64,000 nt of DNA from Pedobacter chitinilyticus (GCF_003313385.1 NZ_QMHN01000006.1:173158-237157); one strand, 5' to 3'. Counted from the first letter of the stretch, positions 33,232 to 43,245 are shown. A program made the numbers and translations. The notes: generated by a model not told the origin, from the letters alone.

Positions 33232-33762
33232 TTATTTTACCAATGTACCTGGTTTAAATCCTAATCTAATAATTACATCATTGCTGATATCGTAGTTGGC
33301 ACTAGCATAAATCATCATCGTGCTTTCGCTACTTTTATCAAAAACGAAGTCAATGTATTTGTTTTTTGCAACTTCTGCAACCGTAGTTGAAACTTTTTCT
33401 TGAATTGGTTTCAATAGTTTAGTCCTGGTTTGGAATAGATCTCCCTCTGGACCAAACCTTTGGCGTTGCAATTCTTTGGCCTTTTTTTCTTTTTCGATGA
33501 TGTCATTTTCCCTACGTTTGCGCATGTCATCAGTTAAAAGTACCTGATCCGCTTGGTAGCTTCTGTACATGGCATCTACCTCTTTAAATACATCGTCAAC
33601 TTCTTTCTGATATTGTTTTGATAAACCTTCTATCTGAGTTAACGATGATTTATAATCCGGTATATGTTTCAGGATATATTCCGTATCAACATAAGCTGTT
33701 TTTTGTGCCGATACTCCCAATGCTACTAGAAGTAAGCAGCTAATAAAAAATATCTTTTTCAT
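33232..33762 (-). CDS. OmpH/Skp family periplasmic chaperone
   Basis: A 176-residue protein with a signal peptide (1-19), a KTAYVDTEYILKHIPDYK head and coiled-coil arms rich in Lys/Glu (residues 45-110). It shares the same fold as its downstream neighbour, with which it may form mixed or separate trimers. It lies 27 bases after bamA, in one operon. Confidence 0.92.
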   Translation of the reverse strand: MKKIFFISCLLLVALGVSAQKTAYVDTEYILKHIPDYKSSLTQIEGLSKQYQKEVDDVFKEVDAMYRSYQADQVLLTDDMRKRRENDIIEKEKKAKELQRQRFGPEGDLFQTRTKLLKPIQEKVSTTVAEVAKNKYIDFVFDKSSESTMMIYASANYDISNDVIIRLGFKPGTLVK

Positions 33763-33789
33763 ATCTACTGGTTTCTAAATTGTGTTCTA

Positions 33790-36327
33790 TTAATTAAATC
33801 CACCTAACTGCTGGGCTATACTAAACGTAAAGCTCTGCTTTCCTCCATCTTGTACTCCTGGGATTCTATCAAAAGCATGTCCATAGTCAATACCCAACAA
33901 TCCAAATATCGGTAAAAATATTTTAGCGCCGATACCTGCTGATCTTCTAACATTAAACGGATTAAAATCGCCAAACTTATTCCAAGTGTTACCTGCTTCA
34001 CCAAAAACGGTTAAAAAGGCGGTTGCTTGTTGTGAATTAATTACTGGGTAACGTAACTCCATTACATATTTGGTGAATATAGGGCTACCTGAGCTTTGTG
34101 CAATGGATGGGTTAGCACCTACTGGAATTACGGCATTGTTGGCATAACCACGCATTGCGATAATTTCAGATCCTTGCAAGAAGTCGAAACCTTGCATACC
34201 GTCACCACCTAATTTAAAACGCTCAAATGCTGATTGTCCAACGGCGCTGTTATATGAGCCTAAGAAACCAAACTGTGCCTGTCCTTTGAATACCAATTTA
34301 CCCACCACCGTTTCGAAAAACTGTGCCTCAAATTTCCATTTGTGGTACTCGGTAAATTTATAACGTTGCTTATCTGAAGCGGTATTATAGTTTACGTTGT
34401 TAAACAACGAGTATGGAGGAGTAGCTTGTATGGTAAATCTTAAATAAGCACCACCTGTTGGGAAAATATGGTGATTTCTCGAATCCCTAGCAATTTCCTG
34501 AGTAATGTTTAAGTTGTACGATTCTCCTGTACTGAATAAGTAACCTGGATAGTTATTTAAGATATATTGGTTTAAGTTGATAGAGTGTACCAATGAGAAC
34601 CAGTTATCTGGCCATTTTAATTTTCTACCTAAACTAAATGAAACCCCATTTAAGCGAATACCGTAATATTGGGAGTTGCTTTTAGCCAGACCATTTGACT
34701 GCAATGATGTAAATGCGCTCACCCCAAAACTTACTGGTTTTTTACCACCAAACCAAGGCTCTGAGAATGAGAAACTATAGGATTGGTAATATTTACCGTT
34801 AGTTTGTCCACGTAAGCTTAATTTTTGTCCATCTCCTTTTGGCAATGGTCGGTAAGCTTCGCCCTTAAATAAATTCTTTAAAGAGAAGTTGTTAAAGGTT
34901 AAACCTAGGGTACCAATTACACGGCCACCACCAAAACCACCTGATAACTCAATTTGGTCTGAAGGTTTTTCTTCTACGTGGTAAACAATATCTACCGTAC
35001 CATCTTGATTTGGCTTTGGTACTGGATTGGTTTTAGATTCGTCGAAGTTACCCAATTGGCCAATTTCACGTACCCCACGGATTAAAGCTTCTTTTGAGAA
35101 GTAATCACCTGGTTTGGTACGAATCTCCCTCAATACTACTCGATCATTGGTAATGGTGTTACCCATTACACTTACTTTGTTAACGGTGTATTTTGGCCCT
35201 TCGTAAATACGCATCTCCACGTCAACAGTGTCACCATAAATTCTGGTTTGTACTGGATCAACGTTAAACGTTAAATAACCATCGTTCAAATAAAGACTTG
35301 AAACGTCATCGCCGTTGGCACTACCTCTTAGTTTTTTCTCCAGTTTTTCTTCACTGAATACTTCGCCTGGTTCTATACCGAAAATTTTATTCAAAAGGTC
35401 TGTAGGATACTTGGCATTACCTACCCAGCTAATTTTACCGAAGTAATATTTAGGACCTTCGTACATCTTGATTTTAATGCCTACCGTCTTATCGTTGTAG
35501 CGGTATACGCTATCGCTGATCAGTGCTGCATCGCGGTAGCCTTTTTCGTGCAACTTAGCTATGAAGTTAAGTTTGTCTTCTTCGTATTTTTCTTTGTTGA
35601 ACTTACCGCTACCAAAAATTTTATAGAAAGCACGTTGCTTCGTTTTCTTTAGATATTTTCTAAGCTTTGCAGATTTAAATTCTTTGTTTCCTTCAAATTC
35701 GATCTTCTGAACCTTCACCCTTTTCCCCTTATCAATGTTTACTTGAAGAATCATGCTATTCTCCTGATTAGGGTCTGGTTTGGTTTTATAATCTACTTTA
35801 GTATAGAAATAGCCTTTCTCGTACAAGAATTTGGTGATTACAGCTCTGGTAGTGTTATAAAGGTTATCATTGATGATGGTTTTACCAACCTTATCTCCAA
35901 GCTTCTCTTGAATATCTGTTTTTTGAGACTTGCTGATACCAGTAAACTCTAAGCCACTTAAACGTGGAAGCTCTACTACTTCAATATCAAAATAAACGGT
36001 ATCGCCATTAATTTTAGATACGTTTAGCTTAATGTCATCAAACAAGCCTTGCGCCCATAAGTTTTTAATGGCGTTGGCTGTTGCTTCCCCTGGGAGCATA
36101 ATGGTTTCTCCCTTTGTTAATTTAGAAAGTACGATGATCACATCTTTATCTAAATACTTAGAACCTGATAGCGTTGTTCCTCCAATGATGTATTCTCTTG
36201 GAGCAAAATAATCTAGGTTCAGACCATTTACTTTTAATGAAGGTGTAGCTTGTTGTGGGTTACGAATTTGAGCTAATGCTGGAAATCCAATCAATAGCAA
36301 AAATACTAGGTGATATATTCTTCTCAT
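33790..36327 (-). CDS. bamA: Outer membrane protein assembly factor BamA
   Basis: An 845-residue Omp85 protein. After a signal peptide (1-19), about five POTRA domains span 24-440, with the typical GNxxxxxxxL starts (EFEGNKEFKSAKLRKYL, VSVMGNTITNDRVVLREI). The beta-barrel fills the rest, ending in aromatic-rich strands, with GFDFLQGSEIIAMRGYA as part of the barrel. It inserts beta-barrel proteins into the outer membrane. It is followed by two Skp genes and preceded by uppS, a gene order common in Bacteroidota. Confidence 0.95.
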   Translation of the reverse strand: MRRIYHLVFLLLIGFPALAQIRNPQQATPSLKVNGLNLDYFAPREYIIGGTTLSGSKYLDKDVIIVLSKLTKGETIMLPGEATANAIKNLWAQGLFDDIKLNVSKINGDTVYFDIEVVELPRLSGLEFTGISKSQKTDIQEKLGDKVGKTIINDNLYNTTRAVITKFLYEKGYFYTKVDYKTKPDPNQENSMILQVNIDKGKRVKVQKIEFEGNKEFKSAKLRKYLKKTKQRAFYKIFGSGKFNKEKYEEDKLNFIAKLHEKGYRDAALISDSVYRYNDKTVGIKIKMYEGPKYYFGKISWVGNAKYPTDLLNKIFGIEPGEVFSEEKLEKKLRGSANGDDVSSLYLNDGYLTFNVDPVQTRIYGDTVDVEMRIYEGPKYTVNKVSVMGNTITNDRVVLREIRTKPGDYFSKEALIRGVREIGQLGNFDESKTNPVPKPNQDGTVDIVYHVEEKPSDQIELSGGFGGGRVIGTLGLTFNNFSLKNLFKGEAYRPLPKGDGQKLSLRGQTNGKYYQSYSFSFSEPWFGGKKPVSFGVSAFTSLQSNGLAKSNSQYYGIRLNGVSFSLGRKLKWPDNWFSLVHSINLNQYILNNYPGYLFSTGESYNLNITQEIARDSRNHHIFPTGGAYLRFTIQATPPYSLFNNVNYNTASDKQRYKFTEYHKWKFEAQFFETVVGKLVFKGQAQFGFLGSYNSAVGQSAFERFKLGGDGMQGFDFLQGSEIIAMRGYANNAVIPVGANPSIAQSSGSPIFTKYVMELRYPVINSQQATAFLTVFGEAGNTWNKFGDFNPFNVRRSAGIGAKIFLPIFGLLGIDYGHAFDRIPGVQDGGKQSFTFSIAQQLGGFN

Positions 36328-36390
36328 TTACAATCTAAAAAACGTTGCTAAGTTAATTTAAACTCCTGTTAAAAAGTGTTAAAAGAAAAA

Positions 36391-37131
36391 TTAGTTAAGT
36401 TGTTCACTAATTTTGCCAAAGCGACGTTCGCGTTTTTGGTAGTTTACAATAGCCTCATAAAGATGCTCTCTTCTGAAATCGGGCCATAGTGTTTCGGTAA
36501 AATACAATTCGGTATAAGCCATCTGCCACAAAAGATAATTACTGATACGGTGCTCTCCGCTAGTGCGGATCATCAGCTCAGGATCAGGGATATTGGCAGT
36601 GGTAAGTTTAGAGGCAAAAAGCTGTTCGTCAATTTGATCAATGTTAATTTGACCATTTTTTACCTGCTCAGCTATTTGTCTTGCAGCTTCTACAATTTCC
36701 CATTTTGCACTATAACTTAATGCTAAAGTTAAGGTACATTTTGTATTGTCTTTTGTTTTGTTCATGGCATCTGCCAAGTCATCAATACATTTTTGGGGCA
36801 GTGATTTTAGGTCACCTATTGCATTTAGCCTGATGTTATTTTTGTTCAGTGTTTCTGCTTCTTGGTTGATGGTAGAAATCAACAGTTCCATTAAGGCATT
36901 CACTTCATCAATTGGACGATTCCAATTTTCTGTTGAAAAAGCATAAACAGTAAGATATTTCACGCCTATCTCTACACAACCTTCCACAATATCTTTTACG
37001 GAAAGCACTCCACTCTCATGACCAAAAACCCTAAATTTCCCTTGGTTTTTTGCCCAACGACCATTGCCATCCATAATGATGGCGATATGTTCAGGCAAGC
37101 GATTAACATCTATTTGATCTTTAAAATTCAT
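36391..37131 (-). CDS. uppS: Isoprenyl transferase (undecaprenyl diphosphate synthase)
   Basis: A 246-residue cis-prenyltransferase making the C55 lipid carrier of peptidoglycan. The active site is IIMDGNGRWAK (Asp21, Gly24, Arg25), and later motifs FSTENWNRP and LMIRTSGEHRISNYLLWQ are complete. It lies between DUF6089 and bamA in a minus-strand envelope operon. Confidence 0.95.
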   Translation of the reverse strand: MNFKDQIDVNRLPEHIAIIMDGNGRWAKNQGKFRVFGHESGVLSVKDIVEGCVEIGVKYLTVYAFSTENWNRPIDEVNALMELLISTINQEAETLNKNNIRLNAIGDLKSLPQKCIDDLADAMNKTKDNTKCTLTLALSYSAKWEIVEAARQIAEQVKNGQINIDQIDEQLFASKLTTANIPDPELMIRTSGEHRISNYLLWQMAYTELYFTETLWPDFRREHLYEAIVNYQKRERRFGKISEQLN

Positions 37132-37154
37132 TTACTGTTTTAGAGGGCGTTAGG

Positions 37155-37964
37155 TTAAAAACACTTTTGGCTCACAAAGGTATAAGTTATGCCAATACCT
37201 ACAAACATATAAGTATCTCTTTTTCTAAAATCTCCACGTTGTGTGTTAGGTACACCAGTATAAATCCCCGTTACTTCTCCTGAACGATCGGATAAAATTT
37301 GCTGCATTTGGCGAATAGTGGGATCACTGGATAGCTTACTAGCATCTGGATATAGTCCACTCACATCATCTAAATAATCGGTATAGGCATTTCTGTAGCC
37401 AATATTGCTCATTAAACTCCATCTTTCGCTTACTCTATATTTTACACCCGCACCGAACGGAATGGTTAAAGCATAGGTTTTATAGGCTGCACCTTCTGTA
37501 TAGTAAGAGGCCAAATCATATTCTTTTCCTTGATAAATCGCCTTTGGCTTAAAAATCACGCCCCCTACCCCTGCGAAAAGGTAAGGCGAAAATTTGGAAA
37601 AACCTCCTCCAGCAAAATAATCGAAAAAGTTAAAATCGACCATTAAACTGAATTCATGAAGTTTATTGCTAAAGCTAAGGTTACGTTCCCTGAAACTTGC
37701 ATTAGAAGATTTGGCATCATCAGCTTTGATTTTACCAAAATTATAATTTAAGGAAAGTGCCCAATTAGGATCGAAGTTGATTTTAGCGAAACCTCCAAAA
37801 GAAGGCCCACTAATTTTTAAAGGTTGTGTAGGATTTAGATCGCCCATATAGCCAGCACCGCCCGCCTGTACGCCAAGTTCTAATACTTGAGCTTTAGCGT
37901 TAGGAGCGTTAATGGCAAAAAGCGTGCTTAAAACGATGACTAATAGCGTCTGTTTATACTTCAT
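37155..37964 (-). CDS. DUF6089 outer-membrane beta-barrel family protein
   Basis: A 269-residue protein with a signal peptide and strands rich in alternating aromatic residues, ending in Phe, as expected for an outer-membrane barrel. The ELGVQAGGAGYMGDLNP opening is typical of the Bacteroidota DUF6089 family. The function is unknown. The start is ATG at 37964, one base after the nadK stop codon, so the in-frame extension upstream is unlikely. Confidence 0.85.
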   Translation of the reverse strand: MKYKQTLLVIVLSTLFAINAPNAKAQVLELGVQAGGAGYMGDLNPTQPLKISGPSFGGFAKINFDPNWALSLNYNFGKIKADDAKSSNASFRERNLSFSNKLHEFSLMVDFNFFDYFAGGGFSKFSPYLFAGVGGVIFKPKAIYQGKEYDLASYYTEGAAYKTYALTIPFGAGVKYRVSERWSLMSNIGYRNAYTDYLDDVSGLYPDASKLSSDPTIRQMQQILSDRSGEVTGIYTGVPNTQRGDFRKRDTYMFVGIGITYTFVSQKCF

Positions 37965-37965
37965 C

Positions 37966-38847
37966 CTAGTAATTACGGGTATCAATACCCCAAAGCAATT
38001 TATTCCTTAACGTCGTTAAAAACGTTTCATTGTTAAGGCGGATAAGATTTATGCTAAATTTTGCTTTGTTGATATTGATTTTCACACTTCGGTCTACTGT
38101 TTCTGTTCTCGAATCGCAGGTAAGTAAGAACTTTGTGCTACGTGCTTCTACTTCAAAAGTAAGCTCCACATCATCAGGCACAATAATTGGCCTTACATTT
38201 AAATTATGTGGTGCTACTGGGGTAATGACAAAGTTTTGAGCGCTTGGTAAAATGATTGGTCCACCGCAACTTAACGAATAAGCGGTTGACCCTGTTGGTG
38301 TAGCAATGATCAAACCATCGGCCCAATAGGAGTTCACAAACTCACCATTCATATAGGCATGGATAATCATCATCGCAGAATCATCTCTACGATGGATCGT
38401 GATATCGTTCAACGCAAAGTTCTCATCACTAAACAAACTAGTTTGAGATTCTAAGTTAAGTAAACTACGTTTATCGATGGTATATTCGCCATTCACCAGC
38501 GCTTTGATGGCACCATCAATTTCCGATTTATTAATGCTTGCCAAGAATCCCAAACGACCAAAGTTGATTCCAATGACTGGGATTTGAGAATCGCGTACAA
38601 ATGAAAGCGTATCCAAAAGTGTTCCGTCGCCACCTAAACTGATTAGGATATCGGCTCGGTTTACTAATTCCTTATGCCCCGAAAAAGTAGCAAGGTTATC
38701 TGGTAATACCAATTTGTTCTTTATAAAATCAAAGAACTTTTGATAAACCGTAATTTCAATTTGATTGGCAACTAGCGCATCAAATACCTCTTGTACAAAA
38801 GGCAATACGCTATCATTAAAATCTCTACCGTATAAGGCTATTTTCAT
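37966..38847 (-). CDS. nadK: NAD kinase
   Basis: A 293-residue enzyme that phosphorylates NAD to NADP. The GGDGTLLD motif (residues 72-79) with its catalytic Asp and the later TPTGSTAYSLSCGGPI motif are complete. It sits between the CBS-domain gene and DUF6089 in the same operon, a common Bacteroidota order. Confidence 0.95.
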   Translation of the reverse strand: MKIALYGRDFNDSVLPFVQEVFDALVANQIEITVYQKFFDFIKNKLVLPDNLATFSGHKELVNRADILISLGGDGTLLDTLSFVRDSQIPVIGINFGRLGFLASINKSEIDGAIKALVNGEYTIDKRSLLNLESQTSLFSDENFALNDITIHRRDDSAMMIIHAYMNGEFVNSYWADGLIIATPTGSTAYSLSCGGPIILPSAQNFVITPVAPHNLNVRPIIVPDDVELTFEVEARSTKFLLTCDSRTETVDRSVKININKAKFSINLIRLNNETFLTTLRNKLLWGIDTRNY

Positions 38848-38854
38848 GCAAGGA

Positions 38855-39517
38855 TTATACGTTTAAATAGTTCATGAACGAATCAAATCTATCCATTGAG
38901 TCGTCGTCATGACTACTATTGTTAAATACTGCTTTAACTTCATAATCGTAGCGCTCAAAGGCAGCCACTATCGCAGAAATTTCTGTTTTATTAATTTTTA
39001 AGGTCACTTCTAATCTGGTAGAATCGGGAAAGACATTAATATATGAAGAGAGTATTTGTGCATTATCTGCTTCTACTATCTGCGCCATATGGGCCAACGA
39101 GTTGTTTCTGTTACTAATGGAAAGCACAATAATACCTCCTGGCTCACTTACCGAATAAAGGTTGGCAGTAAAATTCAGCAAGTTGTTGATAGATACGATC
39201 CCCAAATAATTCTTTTGCTGATCGAGCACAGGCACTACTGAAAGTTGCAATTCACTAAATAGCCTAATGACTTCGTAAATATGAGCGTTCTCGAAAGTGA
39301 ATGTATTCAACAACTTGACAGGCAAAGCACCTATGGCAATTTCCATGTCCCTGGCCTCCATGAGTTCTTCTTCGGAAACCAGGCCAAGGTATTGGATTTC
39401 GTTAACGATGGGCAAATGATACAGTTTAAACTCATTCATACGCTCCAAAGCTTTCCGAACGGTATCGGAAGTACGCAATGGCGGTATAACGTTTGATATG
39501 AGTTCTCCTGCAAGCAT
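38855..39517 (-). CDS. CBS-pair domain protein
   Basis: A 220-residue protein. The two CBS motifs lie at residues 1-60 and 68-125 (ALERMNEFKLYHLPIVNE and LFSELQLSVVPVLDQQK). The C-terminal 75 residues (EVTLKINKTEISAIVAAFERY) resemble an ACT-like domain. CBS pairs bind adenine nucleotides, so it may sense energy state for its neighbours. It lies 3 bases after the hydrolase gene and 7 before nadK. Confidence 0.85.
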   Translation of the reverse strand: MLAGELISNVIPPLRTSDTVRKALERMNEFKLYHLPIVNEIQYLGLVSEEELMEARDMEIAIGALPVKLLNTFTFENAHIYEVIRLFSELQLSVVPVLDQQKNYLGIVSINNLLNFTANLYSVSEPGGIIVLSISNRNNSLAHMAQIVEADNAQILSSYINVFPDSTRLEVTLKINKTEISAIVAAFERYDYEVKAVFNNSSHDDDSMDRFDSFMNYLNV

Positions 39518-39520
39518 AAT

Positions 39521-40285
39521 TTACTTAAGCAAAATTCTGTCCAAAAATTTTTCCAAATGGTCATTAAATACCACTGGTTGTTCCATCATAGGGGCATGAC
39601 CACATTTATCCACCCAATTCAACTCTGAATTAGGCAATAGCTGATGAAATTCCTCCGCTACATCTGGTGGGGTCACCTTATCTTGTTTTCCCCATATTAA
39701 CGATACTGGAATGGTGATTTTTTTCAGCTCTTTTGCCATATTGTGCCTAATAGCCGATTTAGCAAGTGCTAAAATCCTGATCACACGTGAACGATCATTA
39801 ACTGTTTGGAATACTTCATCTACCAATTCCTTGGTTGCCGTTGCTGGATCGTAAAAAGTGAATTCTACTTTTTCTTTGATGAAATCGTAGCTTTCTCTTC
39901 TTGGGAATGAACCGCCAAAAGCGTTTTCGTACAAACCAGAACTTCCTGTAAGTACCAATGCTTTTACAAATTCCTGATGGGCAACGGTAAATACTAAACC
40001 AACGTGGCCTCCTAAAGAATTTCCCACCAAAACCACTTGATCTAACTTTTTGAATTTAAGGAAACGATGCAAATATTTAGATAAACTTTTCACTCCCAAA
40101 GTTAAAATGGGCAGTTCATATATAGGCAAAATGGGCACAAGGACACGATAATTGGATTTGAACTTATCCACAGTATGTTCCCAATTGCTTAGCTCGCCCA
40201 TTAAACCATGAAGTAACACTAAAGGTTCTCCTTCTCCAACCTCAATAAATTTAAATCCCTCTTGTTCAATTACTTCGTAATTCAT
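39521..40285 (-). CDS. Alpha/beta hydrolase
   Basis: A 254-residue hydrolase. The oxyanion HGLMG at residues 26-30, nucleophile Ser90 in VGNSLGG, an acid in WGKQDKVTP and His in CGHAPMMEQP form the expected triad. It belongs to the esterase/peroxidase-like alpha/beta hydrolases of unknown substrate. It is the first gene of the nadK-uppS-bamA operon on the minus strand. Confidence 0.88.
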   Translation of the reverse strand: MNYEVIEQEGFKFIEVGEGEPLVLLHGLMGELSNWEHTVDKFKSNYRVLVPILPIYELPILTLGVKSLSKYLHRFLKFKKLDQVVLVGNSLGGHVGLVFTVAHQEFVKALVLTGSSGLYENAFGGSFPRRESYDFIKEKVEFTFYDPATATKELVDEVFQTVNDRSRVIRILALAKSAIRHNMAKELKKITIPVSLIWGKQDKVTPPDVAEEFHQLLPNSELNWVDKCGHAPMMEQPVVFNDHLEKFLDRILLK

Positions 40286-40401
40286 AAATATTATTATGTA
40301 TGGTCTTGGTATATGCCACTAAGTTAATAGAGTAAATGTAATTAATGAGAATTAAAATCACATTTTAACACTTACTATGTTTAATCATCTTTTTAAAAGT
40401 A

Positions 40402-40848
40402 CTAAGAAAGCTGGCTTTTCACCACTTCTCCTATTAATTTACCCTCAGCTTTTCCTGCCAATTCTTTATTGGCTAAGCCCATCACCTTACCCATCTCTTT
40501 AATGGTAGTTGCTCCAGTTTCGGCAATTATCTTAGAGATAATCAACTCTATTTCTGCTCTTTCCAGTTGCTTAGGCAAAAATTGCGAAATCACGTCAATT
40601 TCTTCTTGCTCCACTTGGTAAAGGTCATCTCTACCCTGTGCTTGATAAATATCCGCTGATTCTTTACGTTGCTTTACCAGCTTTTGTAAAATTTTTATTT
40701 CAGCTTCTTCATTGATCTCTTCTGTTTGGCCTTTTTCTGTTTTTGCCAATAGCAATGCAGATTTAATCGCCCTAAGACCTCTTAATTTTACTTGATCTTT
40801 AGCCAACATGGCTTGTTTTATTTCCTGATCTATGTTTGTTGATATCAT
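40402..40848 (-). CDS. GatB/YqeY domain protein
   Basis: A 148-residue protein with the helical YqeY/GatB-tail fold: ALLLAKTEKGQ near residue 35, KQRKESADIYQAQGR near residue 60 and VMGLANKELAGKAEG near the end. These proteins resemble the tRNA-binding tail of the aminoacyl-tRNA amidotransferase GatB. The function is uncertain. The ATG at 40848 is preferred over a TTG two codons upstream. Confidence 0.9.
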   Translation of the reverse strand: MISTNIDQEIKQAMLAKDQVKLRGLRAIKSALLLAKTEKGQTEEINEEAEIKILQKLVKQRKESADIYQAQGRDDLYQVEQEEIDVISQFLPKQLERAEIELIISKIIAETGATTIKEMGKVMGLANKELAGKAEGKLIGEVVKSQLS

Positions 40849-40960
40849 ATTCAAATGGGTTAACTGTCTATTTGTTTAACTGGTTAATTGTTTTGTTGGT
40901 AAATCTGTTAATCGCTCAATAGCAATTAATAAAATCAACGATTTAAACGATTAAACAATC

Positions 40961-41719
40961 CTAGTCTCTCTTTACTATTGTTCCGGTAGCTTGGGCAGTT
41001 GGCATAATCAACATGTCGTTAATGTTCACATGTGCTGGCCTACTTACTACATACCAAATGGCGTCTGCAATGTCTTGTGCAATTAAAGGTTCCAGTCCAT
41101 CGTAAACTTTCTTGGCTCTATTTTCGTCGCCTTTAAAACGCACAATAGAAAACTCAGTTTCTACCATTCCTGGATTGATTTGAGTTACTTTAATGTTATG
41201 CGGCAAAAGGTCAATGCGCATTCCTTTGCTTAATGCATCCACCGCATGTTTTGTGGCACAATATACATTTCCATTGGGATAAACTTCTTTTCCAGCAATA
41301 GAACCAATATTGATAATATGTCCATGTTTACGTTCCACCATCCATCCCGACACTACTTTTGTGACATATAGCAAACCTTTAACGTTTGTATCAATCATGG
41401 TGTCCCAATCATTGGTATCCCCTTTATCTATGGGATCCAAGCCTTGGCTTAAACCTGCATTGTTTACCAGCACATCCACATTTTTCCACTCCCCAGGCAA
41501 AGTATCCAGCACATAATTGATATTTTCCTTGTCTCTTACATCGGCAATGAGTTTTTTGATTTTAACCCCATACTTTTCATTGAGTTGCTGCGCTTGAGTA
41601 TCTAAAAGGTTTTCCCTTCTGGCAACGAGAATTAAATCATAACCTTGTGCGGCAAAAGTATCAGCACAGGCAGCGCCAATGCCAGATGTTGCCCCAGTAA
41701 TTAACGCTATTTTGGCCAT
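40961..41719 (-). CDS. Short-chain dehydrogenase/reductase (YdfG-like)
   Basis: A 252-residue SDR. The nucleotide-binding TGATSGIG is at residues 8-15, NNAG near 87, the catalytic Ser in INIGSIAGK, and YCATK as the YxxxK pair. It resembles YdfG-type NADP-dependent 3-hydroxy acid dehydrogenases. The start is ATG at 41719, consistent with a TAACTTTG box upstream; in-frame codons further upstream are not used. Confidence 0.9.
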   Translation of the reverse strand: MAKIALITGATSGIGAACADTFAAQGYDLILVARRENLLDTQAQQLNEKYGVKIKKLIADVRDKENINYVLDTLPGEWKNVDVLVNNAGLSQGLDPIDKGDTNDWDTMIDTNVKGLLYVTKVVSGWMVERKHGHIINIGSIAGKEVYPNGNVYCATKHAVDALSKGMRIDLLPHNIKVTQINPGMVETEFSIVRFKGDENRAKKVYDGLEPLIAQDIADAIWYVVSRPAHVNINDMLIMPTAQATGTIVKRD

Positions 41720-41740
41720 CTGTTTTTGTTGGATTTTGCA

Positions 41741-41748
41741 CAAAGTTA
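41741..41748 (-). promoter_or_regulatory. -7 box TAACTTTG for the SDR gene
   Basis: On the minus strand TAACTTTG lies 21 bases before the SDR ATG and fits TAnnTTTG. It falls close to the end of porT. Confidence 0.45.
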
Positions 41749-41768
41749 TGCTTTTTATTAAAAGCCCT

Positions 41769-42503
41769 TTACTCAAAAAACAAGCTGAAAGTAAAATTTC
41801 TTAAAATTGCTCTGTCTATAGGGGTGTCGTAAGGATGGCCTTCTCTTTTGATAACGTCTCTAAATGAGTGACTTACTTTAATTTCTGGCGACATTTTAAA
41901 ATATTCAAAATAAAGATCGAAACCTATGGCGGCTTCATAAGACGAATATTTTCCGATATTTTTCAACATGCGTTCTTTCCAAGCAAAACCATCATCTTTT
42001 GGTTTTTTACCTGCTCCCAAATCCATCGAATACTTAAGGCCTAAAAGCAAATAGGCTCTAAAATCCTTGCGCCGTTCTGATTTCAGCTTGATGCCCAAAG
42101 GTAAATCTACAATTACGGGACTTACTTTTTGGTCTTTTACTGTACCATCGCTGAAGGTATAGTCAACCAATTTATCAGCAAAAACTAAACTGGGTGTGCT
42201 GCGTAAATCCACATTAGGATGAAGCTTATAATTAACTACGAAACCAATTCCAAATCCTACGGACGGCTTAGTTTGAATTCCTGTTAGCGGCGGAGTCACT
42301 GGACCTAAAGGCCCTTCCTGTGGATCTGTATTAATAAAAGGTTGTCGCCAATTAGGCTTGTTAATGATTTTATATTCTGAAAGAACATATTGGAAACTGA
42401 AACCCCAATTGAAATCTTGTTGATCGATACCCCCACCCCAATTTTGGGCATTGGCAGCATTAGCAGACAGGAAACATAAGAGAATCAATAAAGGTTTCTT
42501 CAT
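41769..42503 (-). CDS. porT: T9SS outer-membrane beta-barrel protein PorT
   Basis: A 244-residue outer-membrane beta-barrel with a signal peptide (1-19). The pattern DFNWGFSFQYVLSEYKI, the later YEAAIGFDLYFEYFKMSPEIK strand and the aromatic last residues match PorT, an essential component for T9SS export in Porphyromonas and Flavobacterium. It overlaps the end of the menG gene by four bases (ATGA), a neighbourhood often seen for porT in this phylum. Confidence 0.9.
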   Translation of the reverse strand: MKKPLLILLCFLSANAANAQNWGGGIDQQDFNWGFSFQYVLSEYKIINKPNWRQPFINTDPQEGPLGPVTPPLTGIQTKPSVGFGIGFVVNYKLHPNVDLRSTPSLVFADKLVDYTFSDGTVKDQKVSPVIVDLPLGIKLKSERRKDFRAYLLLGLKYSMDLGAGKKPKDDGFAWKERMLKNIGKYSSYEAAIGFDLYFEYFKMSPEIKVSHSFRDVIKREGHPYDTPIDRAILRNFTFSLFFE

Positions 42504-43228
42504 TTAATACCTGTATAAATGGCACTAATACCAAACGTTAAAGAACGGTGTTTGGTATGCTGGTAGCCAATTTTTTCCATCAAAGCGGTAAAGTCTTTTC
42601 CATCAGGGAATGCTTGCACCGACTCCTCCAAATAGGCATAAGCTTTTTTATCCTTCGAAAATAAGCCTCCAAAAAAAGGTGTGGCATATTTAAAATAGAA
42701 GTGGTACAACTGTTTTACAGGAAATACTCTTGGCTTAGAAAACTCCAAAATCACCACTTTACCTCCAGGTTTAAGTACTCGAAACATATCCGCCAACCCT
42801 TTTTCAAGGTTCTCGTAGTTACGTACTCCAAAAGCAACTGTGATGGCATCAAAGGTATCATCTTCAAAATGTAATCCTTCCGAATCACCTTTTTGCACTG
42901 AAAAAACATGGCCCAAATTTCTTTCCGCAATCTTCTTCTTAGCTACTTCTAACATTCCTTCGGAAATATCCACCCCAATAATTTGTTGAGGTTTTAAAAT
43001 CTTGATGGATTCAAATGCGAAATCTCCAGTTCCAGTGGCCACATCCAATATTTTTTGAGGTTTGGAAGACAACAATTCCTTAATGGCCTTTTTACGCCAA
43101 ATGATATCAATACCTAAAGACAAAAAGTGGTTAAGGAAATCGTAGGTCCCAGAAATGTTGTTGAACATGCTGGCCACCTGTTCTTTTTTAGTTTCGGTAC
43201 CAGAATATGGAGTGATTTGTGGATTCAT
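42500..43228 (-). CDS. ubiE: Demethylmenaquinone methyltransferase (UbiE/MenG)
   Basis: A 242-residue SAM-dependent methyltransferase. Motif I ILDVATGTGDFAFE, post-I VDISEGML and DAITVAFGVRNYENLEKGL are typical of UbiE/MenG, which adds the ring methyl group of menaquinone. The start is ATG at 43228; the TTG four codons upstream overlaps the promoter box. It is transcribed together with porT downstream. Confidence 0.94.
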   Translation of the reverse strand: MNPQITPYSGTETKKEQVASMFNNISGTYDFLNHFLSLGIDIIWRKKAIKELLSSKPQKILDVATGTGDFAFESIKILKPQQIIGVDISEGMLEVAKKKIAERNLGHVFSVQKGDSEGLHFEDDTFDAITVAFGVRNYENLEKGLADMFRVLKPGGKVVILEFSKPRVFPVKQLYHFYFKYATPFFGGLFSKDKKAYAYLEESVQAFPDGKDFTALMEKIGYQHTKHRSLTFGISAIYTGIK

Positions 43229-43237
43229 AATGCTGTG

Positions 43238-43245
43238 CAAAGATA
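43238..43245 (-). promoter_or_regulatory. -7 box TATCTTTG for ubiE
   Basis: On the minus strand TATCTTTG ends nine bases before the ubiE ATG and fits TAnnTTTG. Confidence 0.5.

Noticed and set aside
40961..41776. Longer start for the SDR gene at 41776
   Set aside because: The family starts at MAKIALITGATSGIG. The extra residues overlap the porT end and the -7 box.
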